24,436 nucleotides of DNA. Source: JBOHSA01 sp050732995. Lineage in GTDB: Bacteria > Gemmatimonadota > Gemmatimonadetes > Gemmatimonadales > GWC2-71-9. The notes under the pieces were generated by a model that was given only the letters and a program-made list of their open reading frames with translations, was not told the DNA's origin and ran no database searches. The position numbers were made by a program, and so were the translations under genes. Positions 8,801-15,187 of the stretch are shown piece after piece. The stretch covers positions 1 through 24,436 of the forward strand of contig JBOHSA010000216.1 of the NCBI GenBank assembly GCA_050732995.1. Direction: 5' to 3'. How positions within the stretch are numbered: position 1 is the first letter of the stretch; each line of letters starts with the position of its first letter.

Positions 8801-8960
8801 CGGTCACGGGCGTGCCGACGACCGCCACGGTGGCCCCGGCGAGGCCTTCGCCGGTCACGCCATGGGTGACCCTTCCGGTGATGGGGCGCTGTTGGGCCGG
8901 CGCGTCGTCCGGCGGGAGGACCAGCAGTGCGAACGAGAGGAGCGAGAGACGGGTAAGCAC
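5871..8960 (-). CDS. SusC/RagA-family TonB-dependent outer-membrane transporter
   Basis: 1029 residues from GTG 8960, which has GGAGG just upstream and directly begins a signal peptide (VLTRLSLLSFALLVLPPDD, cut near APAQQ). The longer frame to 9071 adds 37 basic residues without signal character. Residues about 26-100 are a carboxypeptidase-regulatory-like domain (ITGRVTHGVTGEGLAGATV). Then comes the TonB plug with SusC hallmarks (PLYVVDGVIV, IANVEILKGASASAIYGAKA, NGVVIVST). The rest is the 22-strand barrel, ending in the aromatic sorting signal FWFSISAGF. It imports oligosaccharides or peptides with energy from TonB. Together with SusD it forms a nutrient-uptake unit. No glycoside hydrolase or regulator is beside it, so the substrate is unknown. 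Confidence 0.95.
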   Translation of the reverse strand: MLTRLSLLSFALLVLPPDDAPAQQRPITGRVTHGVTGEGLAGATVAVVGTPVTAVTTGDGSFVLSAPEGSITLVVRHIGYKRRQVVVPAGGSSAAVTLEPDVFNLEAVVITGQATALERRNLPNAIATVDGAELGRVAAPTIELALAGRVVGANIQTNSGAPGGGVQIALRGTTSVFGAATPLYVVDGVIVSDVAIPNNQEVVTISNRGSNPSPLQQDQVNRIADLSPDDIANVEILKGASASAIYGAKASNGVVIVSTHRGRPGAPRFSVRQRFGVFDLSKKLGSRVFADSIEARDLRLGYGAGAAVFFRNDATNPNFGMPDFQPGRVFDQEELLSGRHDLSFETALSVSGGSEDTRYYVGGLVKNDEGIELGTGYKKQSLRLNLDQRISSKLSLSFNTNMVHSLAQRGLNNNDNAGVSYYMALQFIPSFVDLRRKPDGTFGKTNSPINFIQSNPIQTASLMTSDEDVWRFLGGVRATYQLLSRERHDLRLVAHGGLDWFGQKNTLLFPPELQFEPLDGEPGSSLLSNADNLSTNYNFNLVHTYRPGAYLATTSVGFQEEDYDLNIGRIVSRNLIPGQGNVNAGTTVSVAQRREKVRDFGFYAQEELLLQEERLLVTFGARADRSSNNGDQKQYQWYPKAAASYRFIAPVGQVDELKVRVAYGQTGNRPSYGQRFTSLDATQNIGGLAGLTLTGAAGSPDIKPERQTEVEGGIDAILADGKATVEITLYQKSVSDLLLPRTVAPSTGFTTQFENGGKLRNRGVEIAVGVSPLNRPDVQWVARAMYWRNRSVVIELPGGDTTGFRVGGFGCSDGCFFLKPGYSATSIFGNVDTLANGQCCKIAKIGDAMPDFKFSLSNEITRGALSLSMLWDWQKGANVVNLTRLLYDLGKVTPDYAEEVDSAAALRRGCFAAVDTLGTSSKPGVALEGECRLTAYGEKTAVYTESATFLKLREITLSWTVPRSIVDRLWAGARDVRLSVSGRNLVVITDYKGMDPEVSNFGSQPVQRNIDVAPYPRSRSFWFSISAGF

Positions 8961-9066
8961 GGAGCCTCCGTGTGATCCGGTAGCGGCATACGGTGACGAC
9001 CGTCGCCGGCAAATGTTGCGCTCGGTTTTCGGGACCCGCAAGGAGGGGGGGGTGACGCGGGGGTCC

Positions 9067-9189
9067 GGCAAGCGACCGCCTGAGCCCTGCGGGCGGCGCC
9101 GCGAGCACCCGCTCCGCTCCGTCCGCCCCGAAGTGTTCCTCGACGAAGCTCATGCGCGCCTTGAGCACCGATCCCTTGACCTGCTGCAC
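9067..9189 (-). pseudogene. N-terminal remnant of a DUF2378-like protein
   Basis: GTG 9189 opens a frame beginning with KGSVLKARMSFVEEHFGADG, followed by AERVLAAPPAGLRRSL. From memory this resembles the N-terminus of DUF2378/TIGR02265 proteins of Myxococcota and Gemmatimonadota, which go on for about 180 residues. Here the resemblance ends after about 40 residues. The frame then runs through C- and G-rich sequence into the antisense-free start of SusC (to 8719) without family character. I read it as a truncated remnant rather than a working gene. Confidence 0.4.
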
Positions 9190-9216
9190 CTAGGGTGTCT
9201 CCCGGTGGGTGTGCGC

Positions 9217-9303
9217 TCACGAGCCGGCGAGCCAAATCACCGCCGCCGCGAGTCCGATGATGCGCACGCGGAGAAGGTGGGGGGCCCCCCCGCCGGCCGT
9301 CAA
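9217..9303 (-). CDS. Possible 28-residue membrane peptide overlapping the kinase fusion stop
   Basis: A TTG at 9303 overlaps the TGA of the upstream alkyltransferase-kinase gene as TTGA and opens 28 codons. The last 17 (VRIIGLAAAVIWLAGS, also reachable from an internal GTG) form a single hydrophobic helix. The coupled overlap is like the other gene joints here, but the start codon is weak and the GC-rich part before the helix may be non-coding. It could also be the remnant of a longer membrane gene. Confidence 0.25.
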   Translation of the reverse strand: MTAGGGAPHLLRVRIIGLAAAVIWLAGS

Positions 9304-10823
9304 GCCTCGAGCAGCCGCTCCGCGTCGGCCAGCGCGTCGTGCAGCTCCGCGGCGCTCTCCGGGCGCGCCTCCCGCCGGCCCGCGATCGCGCGCAGCAGCA
9401 CGGCGGACAGCGCTCGCGGGATCGCCGGGCGGATGTCGCGGGGCGCGGGGGCGGCGCCCGCGAGCGATCGCGCCACCAGCACCTCGGGCGACGGCGACGG
9501 AAACGGCGGCACGCCCGTCAGCGCCTCGTAGAGCACGACCCCCAACGCGTACACGTCCGTTCGGCGATCGGGCGGCTCGCCAAGCAGTTGCTCGGGCGCC
9601 ATGTAGGGCAGCGTCCCGGTCGCGCCGTCGGGCCCATCGCGACCGTCGTCCCCGCGGGCCGGTTTTGCGATCCCGAAGTCGGCGAGCTTGGCCTCGCCGT
9701 CGGCGGCGAGCAGCACGTTCTGCGGCTTGAGGTCGCGGTGGATCACGCCCTCTGCGTGCACGACGGCGAGCGCCCGCGCGAGCTGCTTGCCGAGCGCGAC
9801 CGCCGCCGGGATCGGGAGCGGCCCGCCCTGCGCCAGGGCCGCCCCCAGACTCGGCCCCGCGACGTATTCCATGGTAATGAAGCGGCCGCCGCCCTCATCC
9901 GCGCCCGCCTCCCCGAGGTCGTGCACGCGCACGACGTTCGGATGGGACACCCGGCGCGCCAGGCGCAGCTCGCGCCGGAAGCGCGCCAGTGCCGTGGGAT
10001 CGGCGCGATCCCGCAGCAGCTTCAGAGCGACGATCTCGCCGAGCTCCCGGTCGAGCGCCCGGTACACCACGCCCATGCCCCCGGCACCCACGATCGCCTG
10101 GATCTCGTAGCGACCGGCGAGGTCGCGGCCCGGCGGGAGCGTCGCCGCCCCGGTGACGCTCTCCCCCGGCCGAGCAGGGGTCGATTCCGCTTCGTCGGGC
10201 AGCGTCGCCAGCCACTCGGCCAGCACCCGCTGCTCGGCCCGGAGCACCGTCGCTCGCTCCCGCTCCAGCAGGACTGCCTTGCGCCTGGCTCCCCAGCGGT
10301 AGCCGCCGAGTGCCCCGTTGCGCCCCACCACGCGGTGACACGGGATGACGAGCGCCACGGGGTTCGCGGCGCAGGCCTGCGCCACCGCGCGGACGGCGCC
10401 CGGCTGGCCGATGGCCCGCGCCACGTCCGCATAGCTGCGCGTGCTGCCGTAGGGAATCGTCTCGAGCGCGGCCCAGACGCGACGCTGGAAGGGAGTGCCA
10501 CCCCCGCGCAGATCCACGGGCACCCGACCCGGCCCCCCGGCGCCGGCCAACCGCCCCACGATCGCGTCGACCCACCGGGCGAGTGGGCCCCCGGCTCCCA
10601 CCAACTCGGCGCGTGCGGCGCCGGGGCACTCGCGCCGCAGCGCCGCCTCGAGCTCCGGGTCCGCCTCGCCGAGCTTGACCGCGCAGATCCCGCGCTCGGT
10701 CGCGGCCACGAGCAGCCGGCCGGCGGGGGAATCGGCCAGCGAATACCGGACGCCGGGGTCCGCCTGCGGTGCCCGGCGCGTGATTCCCGCCCGGGTCGTC
10801 CGCCTTACCGCCAGTTTGTGCAT
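9300..10823 (-). CDS. Fusion of O6-alkylguanine-DNA alkyltransferase (Ada C-terminal/Ogt type) with a Ser/Thr protein kinase
   Basis: 507 residues from ATG 10823, with GGGAGG 7-8 bases upstream. Residues about 25-188 are a DNA alkyltransferase of the Ada C-terminal kind: VRYSLADSPAGRLLVAATER, TPFQRRVWAALETIPYG, then the active site PCHRVVG with acceptor C162, and GALGGYRWG. It would repair O6-alkylguanine by moving the alkyl group to C162. After a linker of about 45 residues, 239-505 is a complete Hanks-type kinase: glycine loop GAGGMG 246-251, ATP lysine K268, E285, HRDLKPQN 362-369, DFG 382-384, APE 409-411. There is no membrane helix, so it is soluble. The frame is continuous with uniform coding character. 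I know no described protein with this order of domains. Kinase control of repair, or repair-triggered signalling, are both inference. Confidence 0.9.
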   Translation of the reverse strand: MHKLAVRRTTRAGITRRAPQADPGVRYSLADSPAGRLLVAATERGICAVKLGEADPELEAALRRECPGAARAELVGAGGPLARWVDAIVGRLAGAGGPGRVPVDLRGGGTPFQRRVWAALETIPYGSTRSYADVARAIGQPGAVRAVAQACAANPVALVIPCHRVVGRNGALGGYRWGARRKAVLLERERATVLRAEQRVLAEWLATLPDEAESTPARPGESVTGAATLPPGRDLAGRYEIQAIVGAGGMGVVYRALDRELGEIVALKLLRDRADPTALARFRRELRLARRVSHPNVVRVHDLGEAGADEGGGRFITMEYVAGPSLGAALAQGGPLPIPAAVALGKQLARALAVVHAEGVIHRDLKPQNVLLAADGEAKLADFGIAKPARGDDGRDGPDGATGTLPYMAPEQLLGEPPDRRTDVYALGVVLYEALTGVPPFPSPSPEVLVARSLAGAAPAPRDIRPAIPRALSAVLLRAIAGRREARPESAAELHDALADAERLLEA

Positions 10824-11028
10824 GGATGACCTCCCGCGGGCAAGATGCCACGGGGGGGTGGTTCCAGGCTATCCGATTCTCGCGGGCAAACCGCCGTCAG
10901 CTCGAGACGACGCGATACACGCCGCCGCCGGCCTCCCTGGTGGTCGCGCGGTCCTAGTGCAACGCCGTGACGGACCATAGCGTATGCGAGGGATTGCCCG
11001 ATTACCCCACCCCATCCGGGAGGTGCCC

Positions 11029-11442
11029 GTGTCCGGCAAATTCGGTGAGAAGTACTACGACCTGACGCTCGTCGCCCTGCGCATCATGGCCGGGTTCCTG
11101 TTCATGACGCATGGAGGGCAGAAGCTGTTCGGCTGGTTCGGCGCAGATGCGCCCTTCACCGCGTTCTGGCCGGTGGGCGTCGCGGGCATTCTCGAGTTCT
11201 TCGGCGGCCTCGCGCTCGCGCTGGGCTTGTTCACGCGCTACGTCGCGTTTCTCGTGGGGGGAGAGATGGCCGTCGTGTTTTTCTGGCGGCACGTGGCGGC
11301 GCGGGGCAGTCTATGGCCGTGGGAAAACCGCGGCGAACTCCCGGTGCTCTACTGCTTCATCTGGCTGTTCATGTGGGCGTCGGGGGGTGGGCGCTCGCAG
11401 CTCGAGACGTGGCTGAGGAGCAAGGTCAAACCCGGCGTCTGA
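11029..11442 (+). CDS. DoxX-family membrane protein
   Basis: 137 residues from GTG 11029, preferred because GGGAGG lies 5 bases before it. An ATG at 10984 adds 15 residues (RGIARLPHPIREVP) without a ribosome-binding site. Four membrane helices: LTLVALRIMAGFLFMTHGGQ, PVGVAGILEFFGGLALALG, FLVGGEMAVVFFW and LPVLYCFIWLFMWAS. The motif GFLFMTHGGQKLFGWFG is typical of DoxX proteins, small inner-membrane proteins linked to quinone and thiol redox chemistry. It is divergent from the alkyltransferase-kinase gene. The 205-bp gap (10824-11028) shows no promoter I can defend. Its end overlaps the convergent methyltransferase-like gene by 17 bp. Confidence 0.85.
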   Translation: MSGKFGEKYYDLTLVALRIMAGFLFMTHGGQKLFGWFGADAPFTAFWPVGVAGILEFFGGLALALGLFTRYVAFLVGGEMAVVFFWRHVAARGSLWPWENRGELPVLYCFIWLFMWASGGGRSQLETWLRSKVKPGV

Positions 11443-12028
11443 GCGCGACCCGCTGCTCCGGAGGCACCCGGTCGGCGCCGGTGAGCTTCTCGAAGTGCGG
11501 TTTCTCGACCCAGCGGTAGAACGCCAGGATCGCGGCCTGGTCGAACACGGCCGCGACCAGGCCGGGCCACGAGCCTAGGGCGAGGGCCACGCCGTAGGAG
11601 TGGAGATAGCCCAGCGTGTACATGGGGTTCTTCACGTAGCGGTAGGGTCCGGAGCGGGTCGGGGCGCCCGCCGCGTCGGGGGCGAAGAAGTTGTACCAGT
11701 AGTAGGCCTTGGCGCCCAACCGCGCGGCCGCCCAGAGCTTGACCCAAACGCCGAGGAGCACGAGCAACGCCCCGCCGATGATGGGCACGAACGGGGCTAC
11801 GCCCAGCCGGAGCGACTGGCGGGTGACCACGCACACGAGGATGAAGCTGAGGGCGTCGTTGGCCATCACGACGGCCGCGAGACGTCGGAACCGCCGGAAG
11901 CCCGGCTCCACGCCGTAGCGGCAGGCGAAATACGCCTGCCGCTCCTCCCGTTTCAGGGCGAAGCCGACGTACCCCACGTACGCGAGGCGGCTCGCCAGGT
12001 GATAGGCGAGGGCGAGGGCGGTCCACAC
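11426..12028 (-). CDS. Isoprenylcysteine carboxyl methyltransferase-like membrane protein (ICMT/PEMT superfamily)
   Basis: 200 residues from GTG 12028. The N-terminal half has helices at LALAYHLASRLAYVGYVGFAL, AAVVMANDALSFILVCVV and APFVPIIGGALLVLLGVWVK. The C-terminal half carries the superfamily's SAM-binding signature: RSGPYRYVKNPMYTLGYLHS, followed by a hydrophobic pair and EKPHFEKLTG. The family methylates prenylated thiols, phospholipids or other small molecules at the membrane; the substrate here is unknown. Its start abuts the tRNA-Phe fragment, with the in-frame sequence blocked by a TGA inside that fragment. The N-terminus may therefore have been trimmed or re-made by an integration event. 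Its 3' end overlaps the DoxX gene convergently. Confidence 0.75.
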   Translation of the reverse strand: MWTALALAYHLASRLAYVGYVGFALKREERQAYFACRYGVEPGFRRFRRLAAVVMANDALSFILVCVVTRQSLRLGVAPFVPIIGGALLVLLGVWVKLWAAARLGAKAYYWYNFFAPDAAGAPTRSGPYRYVKNPMYTLGYLHSYGVALALGSWPGLVAAVFDQAAILAFYRWVEKPHFEKLTGADRVPPEQRVALRRRV

Positions 12029-12029
12029 A

Positions 12030-12071
<42 letters not shown>

Positions 12072-12110
12072 ATCGGGATACTGAGGATCGCATCGACGAC
12101 GATCCGCGCT

Positions 12111-12133
12111 AACTGACGATCACGCCGTCAGTT
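12111..12133 (-). terminator. Hairpin in the gap between the OsmC gene and the tRNA fragment
   Basis: An 8-bp stem (AACTGACG / CGTCAGTT) with a 7-base loop lies 92 bp after the stop of the last gene of the eight-gene minus-strand run. No T run follows on the minus strand (GCGCGGATC), so it is a weak terminator candidate. A second short hairpin, GGATCG/CGATCC, sits at 12085-12105. The remaining gap also holds two copies of GGGGCACA (12192-12215). Confidence 0.35.
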
Positions 12134-12224
12134 CCTTTCCGGCCACCAGCAACCGAAAAGGTCGATGGTGGCTGGTGTTTGTCAATGGTTGGGGCACAAT
12201 CGGGGCACACTTAATCGACATTGC

Positions 12225-12665
12225 TCACACGAGGGTCGTCCGAATGTTGATCTCCGACGTGAGCGTCCGATGGACCGGACACTTGTTGGCGATCTCGAGT
12301 GCTTTGCTACGCTGCTCCTCCGTGAGCTCGCCCGCGACGCCGACCTCGCGCTCGATGCGATCGAGCATCCCCTGTTTCGTCTCACACTCGGCGCAGTCAT
12401 CCGCGTGGATCCTCGAGTGGCGGAGGCGCACCGTCACACCAGTCAGCGGCCACCCCTTCCGTCGCGCATACAGCGCGATGGTCATGGACGTACAGGCGCC
12501 GAGCGCCGCCAGCAGCAACTCGTAAGGGCCGGGCCCGCGGTCGCTGCCACCGGCCGCCGTCGGCTCGTCGGCGATCAGCCGGTGGCGCCCGGCGGTGATT
12601 TCCTGTGCGAAACCCTCCGCGCCGCCGCGGACCGTGACCACCCCTTGCTCCGTTGGATCAACCAC
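12225..12665 (-). CDS. OsmC/Ohr-family thiol peroxidase-like protein
   Basis: 146 residues from GTG 12665 with a G-rich ribosome-binding site. The OsmC fold is clear: ITAGRHRLIADEPTAAGGSD, GPGPYELLLAALGACTSMT with peroxidatic-type C58, and ALEIANKCPVHRTL with C129. OsmC proteins reduce organic hydroperoxides through this cysteine pair. The two further cysteines (C91, C94 in DDCAECE) are often seen in the subgroup with a longer central loop. It is the last gene of the minus-strand run that begins with the radical SAM fusion, 27 bp after the DUF2911 gene. A role in thiol/peroxide defence during metalloid chemistry is inference. Confidence 0.9.
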   Translation of the reverse strand: MVDPTEQGVVTVRGGAEGFAQEITAGRHRLIADEPTAAGGSDRGPGPYELLLAALGACTSMTIALYARRKGWPLTGVTVRLRHSRIHADDCAECETKQGMLDRIEREVGVAGELTEEQRSKALEIANKCPVHRTLTSEINIRTTLV

Positions 12666-12692
12666 GGGCCACCCCCTCGTAGGACTAGCGAC

Positions 12693-13217
12693 TCAGCGCA
12701 AAATCGGGATCGGCACCACCGTCTCTCCCCAATGAAAATTGAGAACGGCGCCGTCCCGCTGCACGACTGGAAAGTAGAAGGCAAGCGTCTCCATGAAGCC
12801 TCCCCGCTGGGCCTCGATCTGGACGCGCAGCGCATCCTGGCCCTCGGGATAGGGAACGTGGAACACGTTCGCCGCTTTGCTGAAGATCACCGTCCAACTC
12901 CCGTTCTCCGCCGGGATCATCCAGAGGCTGTACCTGCCGGCCGCGAGCGGCTGCCCGGCGACGCGGACGTCCTTGCTGACGGTCAGAGTCGTGGCTTCAT
13001 CCGCGCCCGGGTTCCAGATCCGTCCGTACGGCACCACGCCGCCGAACAAGCGCCGGCCGCGCGCGCTCGGTCGATTGTAGACGACCGTGACCGCCGTCGT
13101 GGCGATCATCTGCGACACCGTCCCGCGCTGGCTCGGGCGCGCGGCCTGGCCGTCCAGCACGGCCCCGGGCGCAAGGATGGAGAGGACGACCAGGCAGGTT
13201 AGGCACTTTGCCGACAT
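12693..13217 (-). CDS. Exported DUF2911-family protein
   Basis: 174 residues from ATG 13217. The start lies inside the last 19 bp of the upstream transferase gene, showing coupling. A signal peptide covers about residues 1-25 (MSAKCLTCLVVLSILAP, cut near GQA). The body has the DUF2911 pattern: TTAVTVVYNRPSARGRRLFG, VPYGRIWNPGADEATTLTVS, GRYSLWMIPAENGSWTVIFS, and a C-terminal strand FHWGETVVPIPI. Members are periplasmic beta-sandwich proteins common in Bacteroidota and Gemmatimonadota; their function is not known. It is the only exported protein of this run. Confidence 0.88.
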   Translation of the reverse strand: MSAKCLTCLVVLSILAPGAVLDGQAARPSQRGTVSQMIATTAVTVVYNRPSARGRRLFGGVVPYGRIWNPGADEATTLTVSKDVRVAGQPLAAGRYSLWMIPAENGSWTVIFSKAANVFHVPYPEGQDALRVQIEAQRGGFMETLAFYFPVVQRDGAVLNFHWGETVVPIPILR

Positions 13218-13840
13218 GAGTCCTCCATGAGCCCGAGAGCCCGCGCGTCCGTGACAGTATCCACGTCTCGCAACGGGCGCAGGGAGAAGCAGGACAATCC
13301 CAACGCCCCCACGACGGTCTGCGTCTCGGCCAGCACAGATCGGGACGACCAGTGGATTCCACGAAACAGCAGCTCGTGGAGCGCCTTCATGCCGATCAGG
13401 TAATAGCCACCGTCCCGCGCCGGCCCGAGTACGACGTCGTGCGCGTCCAGCGCCGCGAATGCTTCCTCGATCACTCGCCGGTCGACCCCCGGGCAGTCCG
13501 ATCCGATGACGACGACGCGACGTGCGCCCTCGCAGAAGTGCGTGGCGAACGCGCCGCGCAGGCGATTGCCCAGGTCGCCGCCCGACTGCGCGCGAAACCG
13601 GGATACGCCCAGCCCCTTGAGCCACGCGCGGACGAGCCGTCCATCGCGGCGGGGCGCGTACCACACGACCGTCTCAAATTCCTCGCCGGCGAGTGCCCGC
13701 ACGACCTGGCTGCCGAGGCGCCGGTATAGCGCCGTGGCCCGGAGGGGCCCGATCTCCGCGGCGAGACGGGTCTTCACCCGGCCCGCGACGGGCGCCTTGA
13801 CGAAGACGCCGAGGACGTTCGGACGAGCGGGCCTACGCAC
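13199..13840 (-). CDS. TIGR04282/DUF2064-family glycosyltransferase-like protein (rSAM/selenodomain-associated transferase 1)
   Basis: 213 residues from GTG 13840, which overlaps the upstream transferase gene by 8 bp. The frame extends to 13885 but the extra residues lack family character. The nucleotide-sugar-transferase core is visible: VLGVFVKAPVAGRVKTRLA at residues 9-27, VVVIGSDCPGVD in the middle, then AFAALDAHDVVLGPARDGGY and WSSRSVLAET. The fold is GT-A-like, related to nucleotidyl and glycosyl transferases. From established genome context, TIGR04282 and TIGR04283 proteins travel with radical SAM and arsenosugar genes. Here they sit in the same run as a radical SAM/ArsM-like fusion. 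The actual sugar donor and acceptor are unknown. Confidence 0.88.
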   Translation of the reverse strand: MRRPARPNVLGVFVKAPVAGRVKTRLAAEIGPLRATALYRRLGSQVVRALAGEEFETVVWYAPRRDGRLVRAWLKGLGVSRFRAQSGGDLGNRLRGAFATHFCEGARRVVVIGSDCPGVDRRVIEEAFAALDAHDVVLGPARDGGYYLIGMKALHELLFRGIHWSSRSVLAETQTVVGALGLSCFSLRPLRDVDTVTDARALGLMEDSCRQSA

Positions 13841-14519
13841 CGTCCCGCCACTGCGCCAGTCGCGCCGGGGACACACCGACGGCAAACAGCGAAATGAGCG
13901 CCGTGTGCGTGAGCCACGTGCGCAGGACGCCGCCCGTTCGATAGCGACGTCCGGATGTGACCAGCGCCGCCGGCAGCCGCGCGACGCGCGTCCGGCGGCG
14001 AAGCGCGCGAATCATGGCGACATCCTCCATGACCGGAAGGTCCGGGTACCCGCCGACGGACTCGAAGAGGTCGCGACGGATCAGCAGTCCCTGGTCGCCG
14101 TAGGCTAGGCCCGAGAGGGTTTCCCGGACTGCTTGGCCGGCTTCGATGAAGCGCCGCCAGAACGGCGGGAGGTCGACCGCGAACCGGAACACTGCCGCCT
14201 CGAATCGAGCGGGTGCGGCGATCGCGCTCCGGAGGACGCGACGCGCCCGCTCATCGAGGCGCGAGTCGGCGTGGAGAAACAGCAGCCAATCTCCACGGGC
14301 AGCACGCGCGCCCGCGTTGAGCTGACGAGCCCGTCCCCGGGGAGCGCGAACGAGGCGCGCCCCCACGCTGAGGGCGAACCCGATCGTGCCGTCGCTCGAT
14401 CCTCCGTCGGAAACGACGATCTCCAGCGACCCGACCGCCTCGAGCGCGTCCAAGTCGGTGATCAGTAACGGCAGCGCCTGCACCTCATTCAGGGTCGGGA
14501 TGACCACGGCAAGACTCAT
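13833..14519 (-). CDS. TIGR04283-family GT2 glycosyltransferase (rSAM/selenodomain-associated transferase 2)
   Basis: 228 residues from ATG 14519, overlapping the TVP38 stop as ATGA. It is a family-2 glycosyltransferase: VVIPTLNEVQALPLLI at the N-terminus, VSDGGSSDGT (donor binding), GRARQLNAGARAARGDWLLF, LHADSRL (the metal-binding D-x-D-like site), and GGYPDLPVMEDVAMIRALRR near the acceptor site. One C-terminal hydrophobic stretch (THTALISLFAVGVSPARL) is typical of the family. It pairs with the next gene (TIGR04282). In arsenosugar-type clusters this pair has been proposed to add or process sugars; that this one works on an arsenical is inference. Confidence 0.88.
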   Translation of the reverse strand: MSLAVVIPTLNEVQALPLLITDLDALEAVGSLEIVVSDGGSSDGTIGFALSVGARLVRAPRGRARQLNAGARAARGDWLLFLHADSRLDERARRVLRSAIAAPARFEAAVFRFAVDLPPFWRRFIEAGQAVRETLSGLAYGDQGLLIRRDLFESVGGYPDLPVMEDVAMIRALRRRTRVARLPAALVTSGRRYRTGGVLRTWLTHTALISLFAVGVSPARLAQWRDGA

Positions 14520-15187
14520 CGGGCGTCGCTCCGCCGCAGACGGCGCACGACCCACGGGACGAAGGTCAGGAGAACGAGTACGGCACCCGCGACCGCCACC
14601 CGCAGCAGCGCGCCGCGAGACGCTTCTCTGACCCCGGCCGCCACCGAATCCGCGAACCACGTGTACACGACTGTGCCCGGCAGGATACCGAGGGCGGTCG
14701 CGGCTGCGAACGTGCGCCATGTCATGGCGGTCGCCCCGGCCGCGAAGTTCAACAGGTTGAACGGGACGACAGGAATCAATCTCAGTCGCAGCAACCAGAC
14801 AAACCCTTGGGCTTCGGCGAGCCGATCCACAACGGCCATCCGATTACCCAGGAACGCCCGGATGCCGTCTCGGCCGAGCGCGCGGGCGAGCCAGTAGGCA
14901 CCGCTCGCTCCCAGGTTGGCGCCCAACGTATTGAGGACCGCACCCCACCAAAACCCGAAGACGATGCCGCCCGCGAGTGTCAGCGCGAGTCCGGAGAAGT
15001 CGACCGTCGCGAGGACGGCGTACCCCACCACGAACAGGACCGGCGCCCACGCGGAATCGCGAATCGCCGACAGCCGCGCGGCGAGATCCTGCGGCGTCGT
15101 GAACGACCGAGCCGCCAACCACCCACCGAGCCCGGCGACGGCCACTAGCAGGAGGAGTTTCGTTACGGACCGAGCGCGCGGGGTCAC
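14516..15187 (-). CDS. TVP38/TMEM64-family membrane protein (SNARE-associated/DedA superfamily)
   Basis: 223 residues from GTG 15187, overlapping the flavoprotein stop as GTGA. The longer frame to 15256 would overlap that gene by 73 bp. Helices: KLLLLVAVAGLGGWLAA, APVLFVVGYAVLATVDF, a re-entrant-type segment LALTLAGGIVFGFWWGAVLN, then LGANLGASGAYWLARALGR, RLIPVVPFNLLNFAAGA and a last helix VAVAGAVLVLLTFVPWVV. The motif R-x-IPVVPFNLLNFAAG is characteristic. These proteins are thought to be lipid scramblases or transporters. In many genomes they are next to a mercuric-reductase-like flavoprotein, as here, which points to transport or detoxification linked with that enzyme. Confidence 0.9.
   Translation of the reverse strand: MTPRARSVTKLLLLVAVAGLGGWLAARSFTTPQDLAARLSAIRDSAWAPVLFVVGYAVLATVDFSGLALTLAGGIVFGFWWGAVLNTLGANLGASGAYWLARALGRDGIRAFLGNRMAVVDRLAEAQGFVWLLRLRLIPVVPFNLLNFAAGATAMTWRTFAAATALGILPGTVVYTWFADSVAAGVREASRGALLRVAVAGAVLVLLTFVPWVVRRLRRSDAR

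Noticed and set aside
6447..8975. An 842-codon open frame on the plus strand
   Set aside because: It is fully antisense to SusC, has the Arg/Pro/Ala/His-rich composition of a high-GC shadow frame, and shows no domain.
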